Assembly (NCBI RefSeq): GCF_014218805.1
Contig: NZ_JACJUV010000001.1
Location: forward strand, 930,001-994,000
DNA length: 64,000 bases
Source of the DNA: Teredinibacter franksiae
GTDB taxonomy: Bacteria; Pseudomonadota; Gammaproteobacteria; Pseudomonadales; Cellvibrionaceae
Direction: 5' to 3'
The notes under the pieces are model-generated. The model had not been told where the DNA came from, searched no databases, and worked only from the letters and a program-made list of their open reading frames with translations. Numbering within the stretch: position 1 is the first letter of the stretch; every line of letters starts with the position of its first letter. A program made the position numbers and the translations under genes. This document shows positions 16,936 to 25,923 of this stretch, one piece after another.

Positions 16936-19113
16936 ATGCCCGGGATGACCTATTACGCACTCTTAGCCTCCGATGCCACCCTGGTTGTCGTAACATTCTT
17001 ATTACTTGCCCTGCTGGCAAGGCGGCGTATGGACCTTCGCTCTCGCGGTTATGTCAGATCAGTAGCGCTCATCAGTACCGGCGTGTCTATTGTCGCTATC
17101 GGCGCCCTCTTTCACTTGTACAAAACGATTGTCGTAGCGCCCACATCACTCTCTCCGGGGGCAGGTAATAGTCATTACGTTGTACTACTGGCTTCCATAG
17201 CGGCGGGTGCTCTGCTGCTATTTCTGGGGCTGGAGGCGCTGATAAATCGCGTTATTCCGAAATCCTCACAAAAATTGACGGAACTACGTGAAATTCGAGA
17301 ACAATTGTCGACCTCCAACAACGAACTTGCTGAACTTATTGCCTCCCGCACTCAGGAACTGGAAATTAACACCGAAACCCTGAGGCAAATACTCGAAGAT
17401 CAACAGCTTTCCCGAAGAGCTCTTCTGCAGAGCGAAGCAAAATTTCACACACTTTTCGATCGCAGCCCCGCGCTGTTTGTGACCGTCGATAGCCTACACG
17501 TTATCAGCGACATTAACTTATACGGTGCAAAAGCACTCGGCTATGACGTCAAATCACTGGTTGGCGAACCTTTCTCAAAAATCGTATCCATGGAAGACGC
17601 CGATAAGCAGCAAGAATTCATCGACTACTGTTTCACCAGCACCGAAAACAAACTTGAAACTGACCTCCGTATGGTCCGCGACAACACCGAAAAACTATGG
17701 GTGAAAATTACCGCCAGCATTGTTCGCGATGAAAATGAACCAGACCGCCTGCTAATTGTTTGTCAGGACATTACCGAATCAAAAAAATTAGCCGAAAGCC
17801 TTTCCTATCAAGCCCGCCATGACGACCTGACGGGGCTATTTAATCGTCGTGCACTAGAAAGCTTTGTCGATAAGGCCGTCGCCAAGAATACTTCTGATCA
17901 AACGTTAGCGCTAATCTATATGGATATAGATCAGCTTAAAATCGTGAATGATACCTGCGGACACTCAGCGGGTGACGAGTTGATTAGGCAGCTGGTACAA
18001 AAAATTAATGAGCATAGCAAAGCATTCGATTTCTTTGCGCGAACCGGTGGTGATGAGTTTGCCTTAGTTCAGCTTAATACAGACATTCACAACGCCGTAG
18101 AAGTGGCTGAAATTGTGCGCAACACCATTGAAGACCATGTATTTAAATGGAAAGAACTCACCTTTCGTCAATCTGTGAGCATCGGCGTTGCACTCACGTC
18201 CCACGACATTCGCAATATGGGAGAATTATTCGTCGCGGTCGATGCCGCCTGCTTTACCGCAAAACAAGCCGGGCGAAACCGTGTGGTGGTCCACGAAGAA
18301 ACCTCTGGGGTACTCAACGAAAATCGCAATGAAATGCTTTGGGTGAGCCGATTACAAAGCGCCTTGATGCAAGACCGGTTTGAGCTCTATTTTCAGCCCA
18401 TTCTGGCGTTAAACGATATTCACTCTGGCTACATTCACTACGAAGTGCTACTGCGATATGTCGACGACGACGGCACTCATATTTCGCCCGACAATTTTTT
18501 ACCTGCAGCCGAGCGCTTCGGTATCACCAACCAGATAGATCTATGGGTGCTTACCACTACGCTTGATTATTTGCATAAAAACCCCTCCCATGCACAGGCA
18601 CTGTCCTGTTGTTCCATAAACCTAAGCAGCCACTCACTGTCTAGCCATCAATCACGTATGGCAATTAAGCAACTGGTGATGACCGCGGAATTTGACCTCA
18701 ATAAAATTTGTTTTGAAATTACCGAAACTAGCGCGATTCACAATATGGAAGAGGTTGAACAATTTATCCGCGAACTTAAAACGCTTGGCTGTCGTTTTGC
18801 ACTGGATGATTTCGGTACGGGTTTCTCGTCTTTCGGTTATCTGAAACGACTGGAAGTCGACTACATAAAAATAGATGGGTCTTTTATTCAAGATATCACC
18901 AACGATAAGCTTGGACGCGCCATGGTCAAAGCCATGAATGCCATCAGCAAAGAACTTGGTATCACAACAATCGCCGAATATGTAGAGAACCTAGAAATTC
19001 GGCGTGAACTTCAGGAACTCGGTATCGACTACGGCCAGGGCTTCGGCTTAGCCAAGCCCAAGCCTATTGATAAAGCAAAAGAGTTCTACGCCCTTACGCA
19101 GCGTCAATCTTAA
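16936..19113 (+). CDS. membrane PAS-GGDEF-EAL c-di-GMP signalling protein
   Basis: The 725-residue protein starts at ATG 16936. Three membrane helices lie within the first 100 residues, then a short coiled coil (about 110-160), a PAS domain (about 165-285), a GGDEF domain and an EAL domain. The diguanylate cyclase motif is canonical (GGDEF at 371-375). The phosphodiesterase motif reads E503-V-L-L-R in place of EALLR, with DDFGTGFSS and the KIDGSFI block intact, so both activities are possible. The PAS domain implies a small ligand or redox input. It is transcribed alone behind an unusual leader and is convergent with the next gene. Confidence 0.92.
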   Translation: MPGMTYYALLASDATLVVVTFLLLALLARRRMDLRSRGYVRSVALISTGVSIVAIGALFHLYKTIVVAPTSLSPGAGNSHYVVLLASIAAGALLLFLGLEALINRVIPKSSQKLTELREIREQLSTSNNELAELIASRTQELEINTETLRQILEDQQLSRRALLQSEAKFHTLFDRSPALFVTVDSLHVISDINLYGAKALGYDVKSLVGEPFSKIVSMEDADKQQEFIDYCFTSTENKLETDLRMVRDNTEKLWVKITASIVRDENEPDRLLIVCQDITESKKLAESLSYQARHDDLTGLFNRRALESFVDKAVAKNTSDQTLALIYMDIDQLKIVNDTCGHSAGDELIRQLVQKINEHSKAFDFFARTGGDEFALVQLNTDIHNAVEVAEIVRNTIEDHVFKWKELTFRQSVSIGVALTSHDIRNMGELFVAVDAACFTAKQAGRNRVVVHEETSGVLNENRNEMLWVSRLQSALMQDRFELYFQPILALNDIHSGYIHYEVLLRYVDDDGTHISPDNFLPAAERFGITNQIDLWVLTTTLDYLHKNPSHAQALSCCSINLSSHSLSSHQSRMAIKQLVMTAEFDLNKICFEITETSAIHNMEEVEQFIRELKTLGCRFALDDFGTGFSSFGYLKRLEVDYIKIDGSFIQDITNDKLGRAMVKAMNAISKELGITTIAEYVENLEIRRELQELGIDYGQGFGLAKPKPIDKAKEFYALTQRQS

Positions 19114-19115
19114 CG

Positions 19116-21269
19116 TTACAGAACGTTTCGAAACACCAGCATTTTTAACGCACGCTCAGGAGAAACGTCGGGGAAACTTGGGCTCTGATCCAAGCGTTGT
19201 TCAAAACCAAACGCTTCAGTGTTTTCGGTTACCCAGTTTTTTAAATCGCTGGCGCTAACCTCAGGCGCATTACAGCAGGCCAGAAAGCAGCCGCCCTTGG
19301 CAACCAAAACATCCATCTTCCTGAGAACCTTAACGTAATCGCCATTAGCGACAAAACTGCCTTTTTGATAACTCGGCGGATCAATAATAACCACATCAAA
19401 GGGCCCTTCCCTTTTTAACTTACCCCAAGATTTAAAAATATTGTGCGGCAGAAACTTTACACAAGCTCCCTGAAGATTATTTAATTTATGATTATCGCGA
19501 CCTATGGCTAGCGCTTTTTTGCTCATATCAATATTAATGACTGAATCCGCACCCGCCGCCAACGCCACAACCGAAAAAGCGCAAGTATACGAAAACAAGT
19601 TAAGTACGCGCTTTCCATCCACCTGTGCTTCCAACCATGCTCGCGCAGGTTCGATATCAAGAAAGAAACCCACATTTTGCTGATTGGCCGACAACTTAAA
19701 TTGAAGCGCTTTACGCTGCGCAACCCAGGGCTGTTCAAAAACGCCAAATTCAACCGAAATCGGTGCGCCAGTTTCAAACCGACGCTGTACCATCACAGCG
19801 GCCAAACTTAGCTGATCGCGAAAACCACTTATCTGCTCAACAAGCGCGGCAATGAAACCTGCAGGAGGCTCTCGAAATACAGTAACCAGCAAATTAGGCG
19901 CAAAATAATCAACACAACACCATTCCAAGCCCACCCAGTTACCACCCCGTCCATGGAATAACCTGTGGCTATCAAAGTGGCTATCAGAGTACCCCAGCTT
20001 ATCAAGCCTAGTTTTACATTGTTCGATAACCGTAGTAACCAAATCGTTGATATTGCCAGCCTCTTGCCCTTTGGCAATACCCTGCCAACCCAGCGGATAT
20101 AGTACGACATCTTGATAACCGCAGATTACCGGTATAAAACCGGCCCACTCCGTATCTAACACAGAGTCAGCCGAGTCTATTAAAAGTGGTCGTTTTTCTA
20201 GGCGTTCCAACTTTGTTTTTGTTGCAACTACCCAGGTATTAATTTTCCCCACCAACGATAAAAAATCAGGTGATAGCTGCTGATTTCCTCTGCCAATAAT
20301 ATGACCCTGCCCTCCAATCGCCGTAACCGCTAATCGAACATTTTGTCCAAACGGTTTTGCATGCTGCAAAAGCTCGCTAGCATTCACATCTAAATCAAGC
20401 ATTTTCGCAGGGTTATCCGGCCCGCAAATAGCTACATCAACGCCCAACAACGTCGATTCTAACCCTAGCTCTTTTTGTATAAACTGGGTAGTGGAACCCG
20501 GACCAAACACCAGCAGTGTATTTTCTTCTAACATTTCAAGACGCGCGCGAATTTCGTCGGCAATATTAATGAGCACCAGCTCTTCCAACTCCATACCACC
20601 TTGCTTAACCGCTTGCACAAATTGGTTTTCAGCTGGCACCAGCATCTCGCCAAAATGTCGGCTTTTAACCCGCCCTTCACGAAAGGCAACTTCATCAATA
20701 TCTCGTACTTCAGCCTCAATTAACGCGGTTAACTGCCCTGTTATTAACCTTTTCACAATCTCTGCCGCTGGCTGAGGTGCAACCGCAAACACCCCGGAGT
20801 GCATTTTAACACCCGCTGGAATACCCAACACCGGCACTCGCGTACCCACCACACGGCACACATCCCGAGCTGTGCCATCGCCACCCACAAATATGAGCAA
20901 ATCAAGTTTCAGCGTTAACATAGCAAGAAGCTGTTGATGCGTATCGACGGCCGTAGTCTTTGCACAAATGGATGGCACGGTAAGCTCATGGGGTATATTG
21001 AACGCTAGCAAATAATTCAGCCCCATTACCCCCGGAGCACTTACAAATAGCGGCAGCTGTTCCGGCCCAAGCTGCTCGACAAGTTCCGCCAAAAACTGCT
21101 GTGCCCTAGCGGGCGCCCTCAAGGGCAGCTCACCAGAATGCGCTCGCGCCTGAATCTGCTGGTCGTCACTACCTTTATTGGCCGCTGGGCCACCAATTCC
21201 AGCCAAAGGATTTACCAAAAAACCTATACGGATATCGGCCCGCGCATCGAACGTTGAAACCTGTTGCAC
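19116..21269 (-). CDS. NAD-kinase-like domain fused to a SAM-dependent methyltransferase
   Basis: A single 717-residue frame starts at GTG 21269 behind AAGGA. Residues about 12-400 match the ATP-NAD/AcoX kinase family (IGFLVNPLAGIGG at the N-terminus, phosphate-binding FVGGDGTARDV around 127-137, IPAGVKMHSGVFAV). Residues about 407-717 form a class I methyltransferase of the RlmI-like Methyltrans_SAM group, with an N-terminal substrate domain (FHGRGGNWVGLEW), SAM motif I VLNLFSYTCAFSVVALAAGA (about 555-574) and IIDPPSY. Both halves keep their key motifs. No stop or frame break separates them. The two activities have no known common pathway. It is the last gene of the epmC operon, 12 bp after pdxB. 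Confidence 0.82.
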   Translation of the reverse strand: MQQVSTFDARADIRIGFLVNPLAGIGGPAANKGSDDQQIQARAHSGELPLRAPARAQQFLAELVEQLGPEQLPLFVSAPGVMGLNYLLAFNIPHELTVPSICAKTTAVDTHQQLLAMLTLKLDLLIFVGGDGTARDVCRVVGTRVPVLGIPAGVKMHSGVFAVAPQPAAEIVKRLITGQLTALIEAEVRDIDEVAFREGRVKSRHFGEMLVPAENQFVQAVKQGGMELEELVLINIADEIRARLEMLEENTLLVFGPGSTTQFIQKELGLESTLLGVDVAICGPDNPAKMLDLDVNASELLQHAKPFGQNVRLAVTAIGGQGHIIGRGNQQLSPDFLSLVGKINTWVVATKTKLERLEKRPLLIDSADSVLDTEWAGFIPVICGYQDVVLYPLGWQGIAKGQEAGNINDLVTTVIEQCKTRLDKLGYSDSHFDSHRLFHGRGGNWVGLEWCCVDYFAPNLLVTVFREPPAGFIAALVEQISGFRDQLSLAAVMVQRRFETGAPISVEFGVFEQPWVAQRKALQFKLSANQQNVGFFLDIEPARAWLEAQVDGKRVLNLFSYTCAFSVVALAAGADSVINIDMSKKALAIGRDNHKLNNLQGACVKFLPHNIFKSWGKLKREGPFDVVIIDPPSYQKGSFVANGDYVKVLRKMDVLVAKGGCFLACCNAPEVSASDLKNWVTENTEAFGFEQRLDQSPSFPDVSPERALKMLVFRNVL

Positions 21270-21281
21270 TTATTAATTCCT

Positions 21282-22391
21282 TTATCGCACGTTAAAACCC
21301 AACGCCTGATAGAAAGCCTTTTCTTCGGGCGCAGCGTTTTGAATAACGTAATGGGAGAATTCCCGTCGTTTAGGATAGTGTTTTCTCAGCAGGTCAAAAT
21401 CCACAGCCAAATTACTTCGCTTTTCTCTTAGATGCTGATCATCATCTTCAATGCCATGGGTTTTTAAAATTGCATCGACAATATTGATTGCCTCCAATAA
21501 TTGCGGTTCACCAAACACTTTACGGCTGGTATGCGCTAGCTTTTCTGACACCGTCGCTTCGTCTATACCCATCCAATCGGCGAGCGCGCGATATATCATT
21601 AACGAACCATTGGTTCTGCCCTCAAAACTGTACCCCGCAATATGGGGCGTTGCGACGCTGACATACTCTAGTAACTGCGTGTCCAACTCAGGCTCGGGCT
21701 CCCATACATCAAGCACAGCGCGAATGCCGTTAGGATTGCCACTGTCAAAATGTGCTAATAATGCCTGGTTGTCGATCACCTCTCCTCGGCCGGCATTTAA
21801 AAGAACGGCACCCTGTTTTAATCGCGAGATAAAATTGCCATCGAGCATGTGGTACGTAGAGTGAGGCCCCTCGCGCGTAAGCGGGGTATGGGTGCAAATG
21901 ATGTCACAATCAAACAACGACTCCCAAGAAGAAAGGTCGGCAATATTCTCTTTGGTTAAAAAGGGATCATAGCAAGCACAGTGGAAACCTGCGGATTTTA
22001 GCACTCGGTAAAGTCGGCCACCCACATTCCCGCAGCCAATAATACCAATTTTTAGATTGGTATCGACAAGCCCTAGATGGGCCAGTGCAGCAAATACGTA
22101 TTGAACAACACCATAGGCATTACAACCCGGTGCACTAGAAAATTGAATGTTTCGATCGGTGAGGTATTGTTTATCTAGATGGTCAGTACCAATCGTGCAA
22201 GTGCCTACGAATTTAACCGCGCTATTATTCAACAAGGCCTCGTTAACGTTGGTTACAGACCGAACCAAAAGTACTTCTGCATCTGCCACATCATCAGCTG
22301 ATATCTGTCGGCCAGGCCGTGTAATCACCTCGCCTAAAGGGCTAAATAATGCTTGAATCAATGGTATGTTTTCATCTGCAACTATTTTCAT
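21282..22391 (-). CDS. pdxB: erythronate-4-phosphate dehydrogenase PdxB
   Basis: PdxB oxidises 4-phosphoerythronate in the deoxyxylulose-dependent pyridoxal-phosphate pathway. The 369-residue product has the 2-hydroxyacid dehydrogenase layout: NAD-binding GIIGCGNVGGRL (about 115-126), catalytic-site segments LLNAGRGEVIDN and HIAGYSFEGRTNGS, and the C-terminal PdxB dimerisation domain ending with YHxxREFSHYVI-type residues. Its ATG overlaps the upstream exonuclease stop (ATGA). Confidence 0.95.
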   Translation of the reverse strand: MKIVADENIPLIQALFSPLGEVITRPGRQISADDVADAEVLLVRSVTNVNEALLNNSAVKFVGTCTIGTDHLDKQYLTDRNIQFSSAPGCNAYGVVQYVFAALAHLGLVDTNLKIGIIGCGNVGGRLYRVLKSAGFHCACYDPFLTKENIADLSSWESLFDCDIICTHTPLTREGPHSTYHMLDGNFISRLKQGAVLLNAGRGEVIDNQALLAHFDSGNPNGIRAVLDVWEPEPELDTQLLEYVSVATPHIAGYSFEGRTNGSLMIYRALADWMGIDEATVSEKLAHTSRKVFGEPQLLEAINIVDAILKTHGIEDDDQHLREKRSNLAVDFDLLRKHYPKRREFSHYVIQNAAPEEKAFYQALGFNVR

Positions 22392-23284
22392 GTTGTTAAT
22401 CTATTCAGTGAAGTTTCAAAATTTTGGCCGAAGCCCAAGACCTTGGACAATGCAAAAAGAGCGGGGAGATTTGGTTTTTTCCGATTGACGGTAAATCGCC
22501 GCCCCAAGGGAGCATTCTCTACCAACTGTGTCAATTGCAGCGCCATTTCTATCTGAGTTTTATGGCGCTCAATCTTATCCGCGAGAGAAGCCGCACCACG
22601 TATTGGTAAATGGGGTATTGCACTAATGTTATTCCTCAGCTGAATCCAGTTATCAAAGTGACTCAGGAGCGTGCCAGCTGTTTTAGACCCTACCCCAGGA
22701 ACCCCCGGAATATTGTCACTGCTATCGCCCACCAACGCTAAATATGCAGCCACTTGATGGGGCGCCACACCCAGCTTCGTTTTTACCGCAGAAGCATTCA
22801 TTTTCTCGCCCTCTGGAGCATCCCAAAGGCTGTCGCCCTCTCGCTGAACCACCTGTGATAGATCTTTATCGCGGGAAACAACGCAAACGCCCAATTTTTT
22901 TCTCCGACATTTTTTTGCCAAAGCTGCAATTAAGTCATCTGCCTCATAGCGATGCGAAGCATAGCTACTCACGCCCATAAGCTCGGTAATCTGTTTGCAG
23001 GCTTCTAACTGATACGCCAGCGCTTCATCTGGTAGCGCACGACTGACTTTATAATTTTCATAAATATCATTTCGAAAACAACTTTTTAAGCTTTCATCAA
23101 AACAAGCCGCCACGTATCGTGGGTTTTGTGTTTGTAAAAACCGAACCAACCATTGACTATAGCCGTACACGGCCGAAGTGGAGTAACCATTTTCGGCCCA
23201 CCAGTTATCAGGCAAGGCAAAATAGTAGCGAAAAATATAGATAGAAGCATCAATAAGAAAAGCTGTGGGCTGGCGAGCGCTCAC
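22388..23284 (-). CDS. 5'-3' exonuclease of the PolA N-terminal/ExoIX family
   Basis: The 298-residue protein matches the FEN/5' nuclease fold: N-terminal LIDASIYIFR, acidic cluster RYEADDLIAAL and VSRDKDLSQVV, and the helix-hairpin-helix DNA-binding segment GDSSDNIPGVPGVGSKTAGTLL. The metal-binding aspartates appear intact. It has no polymerase domain, so it is a stand-alone flap or RNA-primer nuclease resembling E. coli Xni. Its GTG start overlaps the epmC stop and its own stop overlaps pdxB. Confidence 0.9.
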   Translation of the reverse strand: MSARQPTAFLIDASIYIFRYYFALPDNWWAENGYSTSAVYGYSQWLVRFLQTQNPRYVAACFDESLKSCFRNDIYENYKVSRALPDEALAYQLEACKQITELMGVSSYASHRYEADDLIAALAKKCRRKKLGVCVVSRDKDLSQVVQREGDSLWDAPEGEKMNASAVKTKLGVAPHQVAAYLALVGDSSDNIPGVPGVGSKTAGTLLSHFDNWIQLRNNISAIPHLPIRGAASLADKIERHKTQIEMALQLTQLVENAPLGRRFTVNRKKPNLPALFALSKVLGFGQNFETSLNRLTT

Positions 23285-23859
23285 AACGCTTCCAGCGTGT
23301 AATTGTCTAGGTCGAGATACCCTTGAATACCATAGTCATCAGACAACGCCTGCATAAACGTCAGCGCGCGTGTATTCACGCCCTCAGTACAGTACTTTTT
23401 CGCCTGTTCAACAATATTGCATTTAAACTCGCCGGAGGCGCCAAGCCCAGCCGTTACGTTGTCTGCGCTGACGCTAAAACGATGTCCGCAGGCGCGGTTA
23501 AAAAGCCACTCCAGTGCCTGGGGCTTTATTTCCACCGCTTCGAAAAGAGCCTGTTGTTCATGTGTTCTGCCATCGGGCGCATACCAATAGCCATAATCCG
23601 CAAGCTTTCGCCGCTCTTTACCGGCAATACACCAGTGACTGATTTCGTGTAAGGCGCTGGCAAAGTAGTCTCGCGTGAATATCACCTTTGCTTCGCTATA
23701 CTCAGATGCAGGCTGATAAAAAGGTTCAATTGCCCCCCCCTGTAGCAAGGTTTTTTCAGTTGTTCGAAAGCACCTATTGAAAAGCTCAATCAGCTGAACA
23801 CAGCAAAACCGTTGCTCATTGCCGGCGGCATGTACGGGGTTCTGAAAGTTAGTGGTCAC
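23281..23859 (-). CDS. epmC: elongation factor P hydroxylase EpmC
   Basis: EpmC (YfcM) hydroxylates the beta-lysylated lysine of EF-P, the last modification step that relieves ribosome stalling at polyproline. The 192-residue protein has the family's metal-site motif H71-E-I-S-H75-W with the conserved GKERRKLADYGYWYAPDGR stretch and a downstream EQQALFEAVE helix. It is the first gene of a four-gene operon with the exonuclease, pdxB and the kinase/methyltransferase fusion. A hairpin CTGTTCG/CGAACAG (23919-23937) lies upstream. Confidence 0.93.
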   Translation of the reverse strand: MTTNFQNPVHAAGNEQRFCCVQLIELFNRCFRTTEKTLLQGGAIEPFYQPASEYSEAKVIFTRDYFASALHEISHWCIAGKERRKLADYGYWYAPDGRTHEQQALFEAVEIKPQALEWLFNRACGHRFSVSADNVTAGLGASGEFKCNIVEQAKKYCTEGVNTRALTFMQALSDDYGIQGYLDLDNYTLEAL

Positions 23860-24084
23860 AGGATAAAACGTTCACTTTAATGAAATAGACTGACGCCGAT
23901 ACTCGCCGCCAACAACGCCTGTTCGATAGCCGAACAGCCCGGAAAAATATTTTGTACCTAGGTGTTGTGTTCCCATTTAACTACCTATACTGTATCTTGA
24001 GATGGTTCATCAAATCATCCTGTCCTGCCCGTCATTGATGGCTCAACATGTGGCATTCAAAGACCTCAACCAGGAGGTGGTATT

Positions 24085-24786
24085 ATGAAGACCTCAAACG
24101 CCGGTCACAACTCGGATAATGTGATCGATCTCTTTTCGGGGAGCCCCTACTCCTCTGTCAACGACTCTCGTGTCATTCGCCTCGCCCCCGAACTCGATGG
24201 ACTGGAAATGCTTTACTCCAACGAAGCCAGTGGAGACAAGTATTTCAGCCTAAAAATTCTATGCTGGGGCTTACGTGCAAATGGTGAAGTTGTGGGGATG
24301 GTACCTTGGCTGAACGACCTCGTCGCCTGCCCAGATATTGAAGACCCACTAAACGGTGCCTGGGAGGGCTATTACGACCCCGGTATTGACGAGATGTTTT
24401 TCGATGCGCCCATTCACAAAATAGTAGAAGTCGAAACCGCTGCAGAGTACTACGAACTGGAATGTGAAAACGCTAACGATGTAGTACAGGAAGTTCCCGA
24501 CATTATCGGCACGCACGCCGTACTCACCGGCAAAAACGAAAATAGCTTAACCCTACAGGAAGTCGTGAGCTGGCGTCTGTTCTTCGATGGTACTATTTGC
24601 GGCATGCTGGTGGACGAAAACAAAGTGGAAAGCACTCCTGTGCTACCCGGAGATAGCTGCTTGTATCCGGCACAAACACAAGAGAGATTCCGTTATTTTT
24701 TCCAACATCACATAGCCAACAAAATAAAATCTCAGGACCCAGAAGCTATGGCGGCCATTTCGATGCTAGTCGAAGAGTCCTCTTAA
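24085..24786 (+). CDS. conserved hypothetical protein, 233 aa
   Basis: The start is firmly set by AGGAGGTGG six bases before ATG 24085, one of the strongest ribosome sites in the window. The acidic, soluble product has a central domain (LKILCWGLRANGEVVGMVPWLNDLVACPD) and a second block (LQEVVSWRLFFDGTICGMLVDE) that look like two copies of one beta-rich module. There is no signal peptide or membrane helix. The family is not recognised. The strong translation signal suggests an abundant protein. The 272 bp after it hold two inverted repeats (GGTTCA...TGAACC at 24849-24876, GGGGC...GCCCC at 24877-24894) and no gene. Confidence 0.8.
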   Translation: MKTSNAGHNSDNVIDLFSGSPYSSVNDSRVIRLAPELDGLEMLYSNEASGDKYFSLKILCWGLRANGEVVGMVPWLNDLVACPDIEDPLNGAWEGYYDPGIDEMFFDAPIHKIVEVETAAEYYELECENANDVVQEVPDIIGTHAVLTGKNENSLTLQEVVSWRLFFDGTICGMLVDENKVESTPVLPGDSCLYPAQTQERFRYFFQHHIANKIKSQDPEAMAAISMLVEESS

Positions 24787-25058
24787 TATGTTCAGCAATA
24801 ATGGGTTCAGAGATAGCAGCTTCAGTAACTTAGCCTCGTCAACATAAGGGTTCAGCTAGTTAACGTCGGTTGAACCGGGGCGAATAAAAGCCCCATTGCC
24901 CGGCCCCAATGGCCATGAGCAATTAACAACTCCACAATTGCTGGAGGCACACCCGCACCGATGCTTGGCAACTTTTAGGCTTGCTCATCTATCGGTGGCT
25001 ATACCCTATGAGTTTTCTCCCTTTACGAGAAACAGGTTAGCTTCCCCCTTTGATTCAC

Positions 25059-25319
25059 TTAATCGCCGCCTTTACGTACCCAAAACCGGTAGCGCTCACC
25101 CTCCTCTAGCTGCTTCTCTAAAGGGTGATTGAGAAAGGTGCAAAACTTGGGTATATCTCGCAGGGTCGACGGATCGGTTGCCAACACTTCGATTAGCTCG
25201 CCTTTTGCTACATCCCGTACAGCATTATGTAACATCATCACCGGCTCCGGACAGGTAAGGCCACAAGCATCCACCACCGCCGCAACGTTGGTTAATATTT
25301 CATCATCTATCTTGTTCAT
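25059..25319 (-). CDS. tusA: TusA-family sulfurtransferase
   Basis: The 86-residue protein has the TusA fold signature DACGLTCPEPVMMLHNAVR, with the persulfide cysteine C23 in CPEP, followed by the acidic/Thr segment VLATDPSTLRDIPKFC. TusA hands sulfur from IscS to the TusBCD relay for 2-thiouridine in tRNA and to molybdopterin synthesis. The gene stands alone. Confidence 0.93.
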   Translation of the reverse strand: MNKIDDEILTNVAAVVDACGLTCPEPVMMLHNAVRDVAKGELIEVLATDPSTLRDIPKFCTFLNHPLEKQLEEGERYRFWVRKGGD

Positions 25320-25525
25320 GAGAGCAATTCTGGTGGAGTTGCACTACATTGGCAAAATTTTTTTTCAATTCATTGACCTGTCTTTGTTTACGCTAATATT
25401 TACTGCACTATATTAGGCAACGATATTAGGAACCAATCCAGCAAATACATTATTCAGGTGTTGCATTTAGGCGAGGTAGCCCCCTGAATAGATAACAGCC
25501 ATTAATCACCGACAGGGCCAAAATC

Positions 25526-25807
25526 ATGGTACACGTACTCATAGAGCGTAGCTTGCACGAAGGTCAGCTCTCCACCTACCTTGAGCAAGCTAAAATTGCA
25601 CTGCAAAAAACTTATGTGGTACCGGGCTTTATTTCAGGAGAAGCCTTCGCCAATATCCAAGATGAAAACCACCGCTTTCTGCTATGCAAATGGAAATCCC
25701 TTGAAGACTGGCAGCGCTGGTCCACCGGTACGGAACGAAAAGAGGTGCTCAGCGCCGTTCATGCCATTCTTCGCCAGCCTGAAAAAATTTGCGTGCTCGA
25801 AAACTAG
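25526..25807 (+). CDS. small ABM-domain (antibiotic biosynthesis monooxygenase-like) protein
   Basis: The 93-residue product fits the ferredoxin-like dimeric ABM fold: VHVLIERSLHEGQ at the start, a central PGFISGEAFANIQDE strand-turn and the typical LLCKWKSLEDWQRWS segment. Such proteins are monooxygenases or simply small ligand-binding dimers; no cofactor residues can be assigned. AGGG lies 8 nt before the ATG. Confidence 0.8.
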   Translation: MVHVLIERSLHEGQLSTYLEQAKIALQKTYVVPGFISGEAFANIQDENHRFLLCKWKSLEDWQRWSTGTERKEVLSAVHAILRQPEKICVLEN

Positions 25808-25894
25808 AAAGTAACTGATTAAATCTAGCGGGTCTCGACTTAAACTTTGTCAGCGGCTCTATGAACAGCAAGCGCTTAGTACTTCAACGGCCAC

Positions 25895-25917
25895 GCAGAT
25901 AGCTTAGCGCTATCTGC
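25895..25917. terminator. hairpin between convergent genes
   Basis: Perfect 9-bp stem GCAGATAGC/GCTATCTGC (25895-25903, 25909-25917) with loop TTAGC, located just between the converging ABM-protein gene and rlmM. It lacks a long T-run but is well placed to stop both transcripts. Confidence 0.5.
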
Positions 25918-25923
25918 CAGCCG

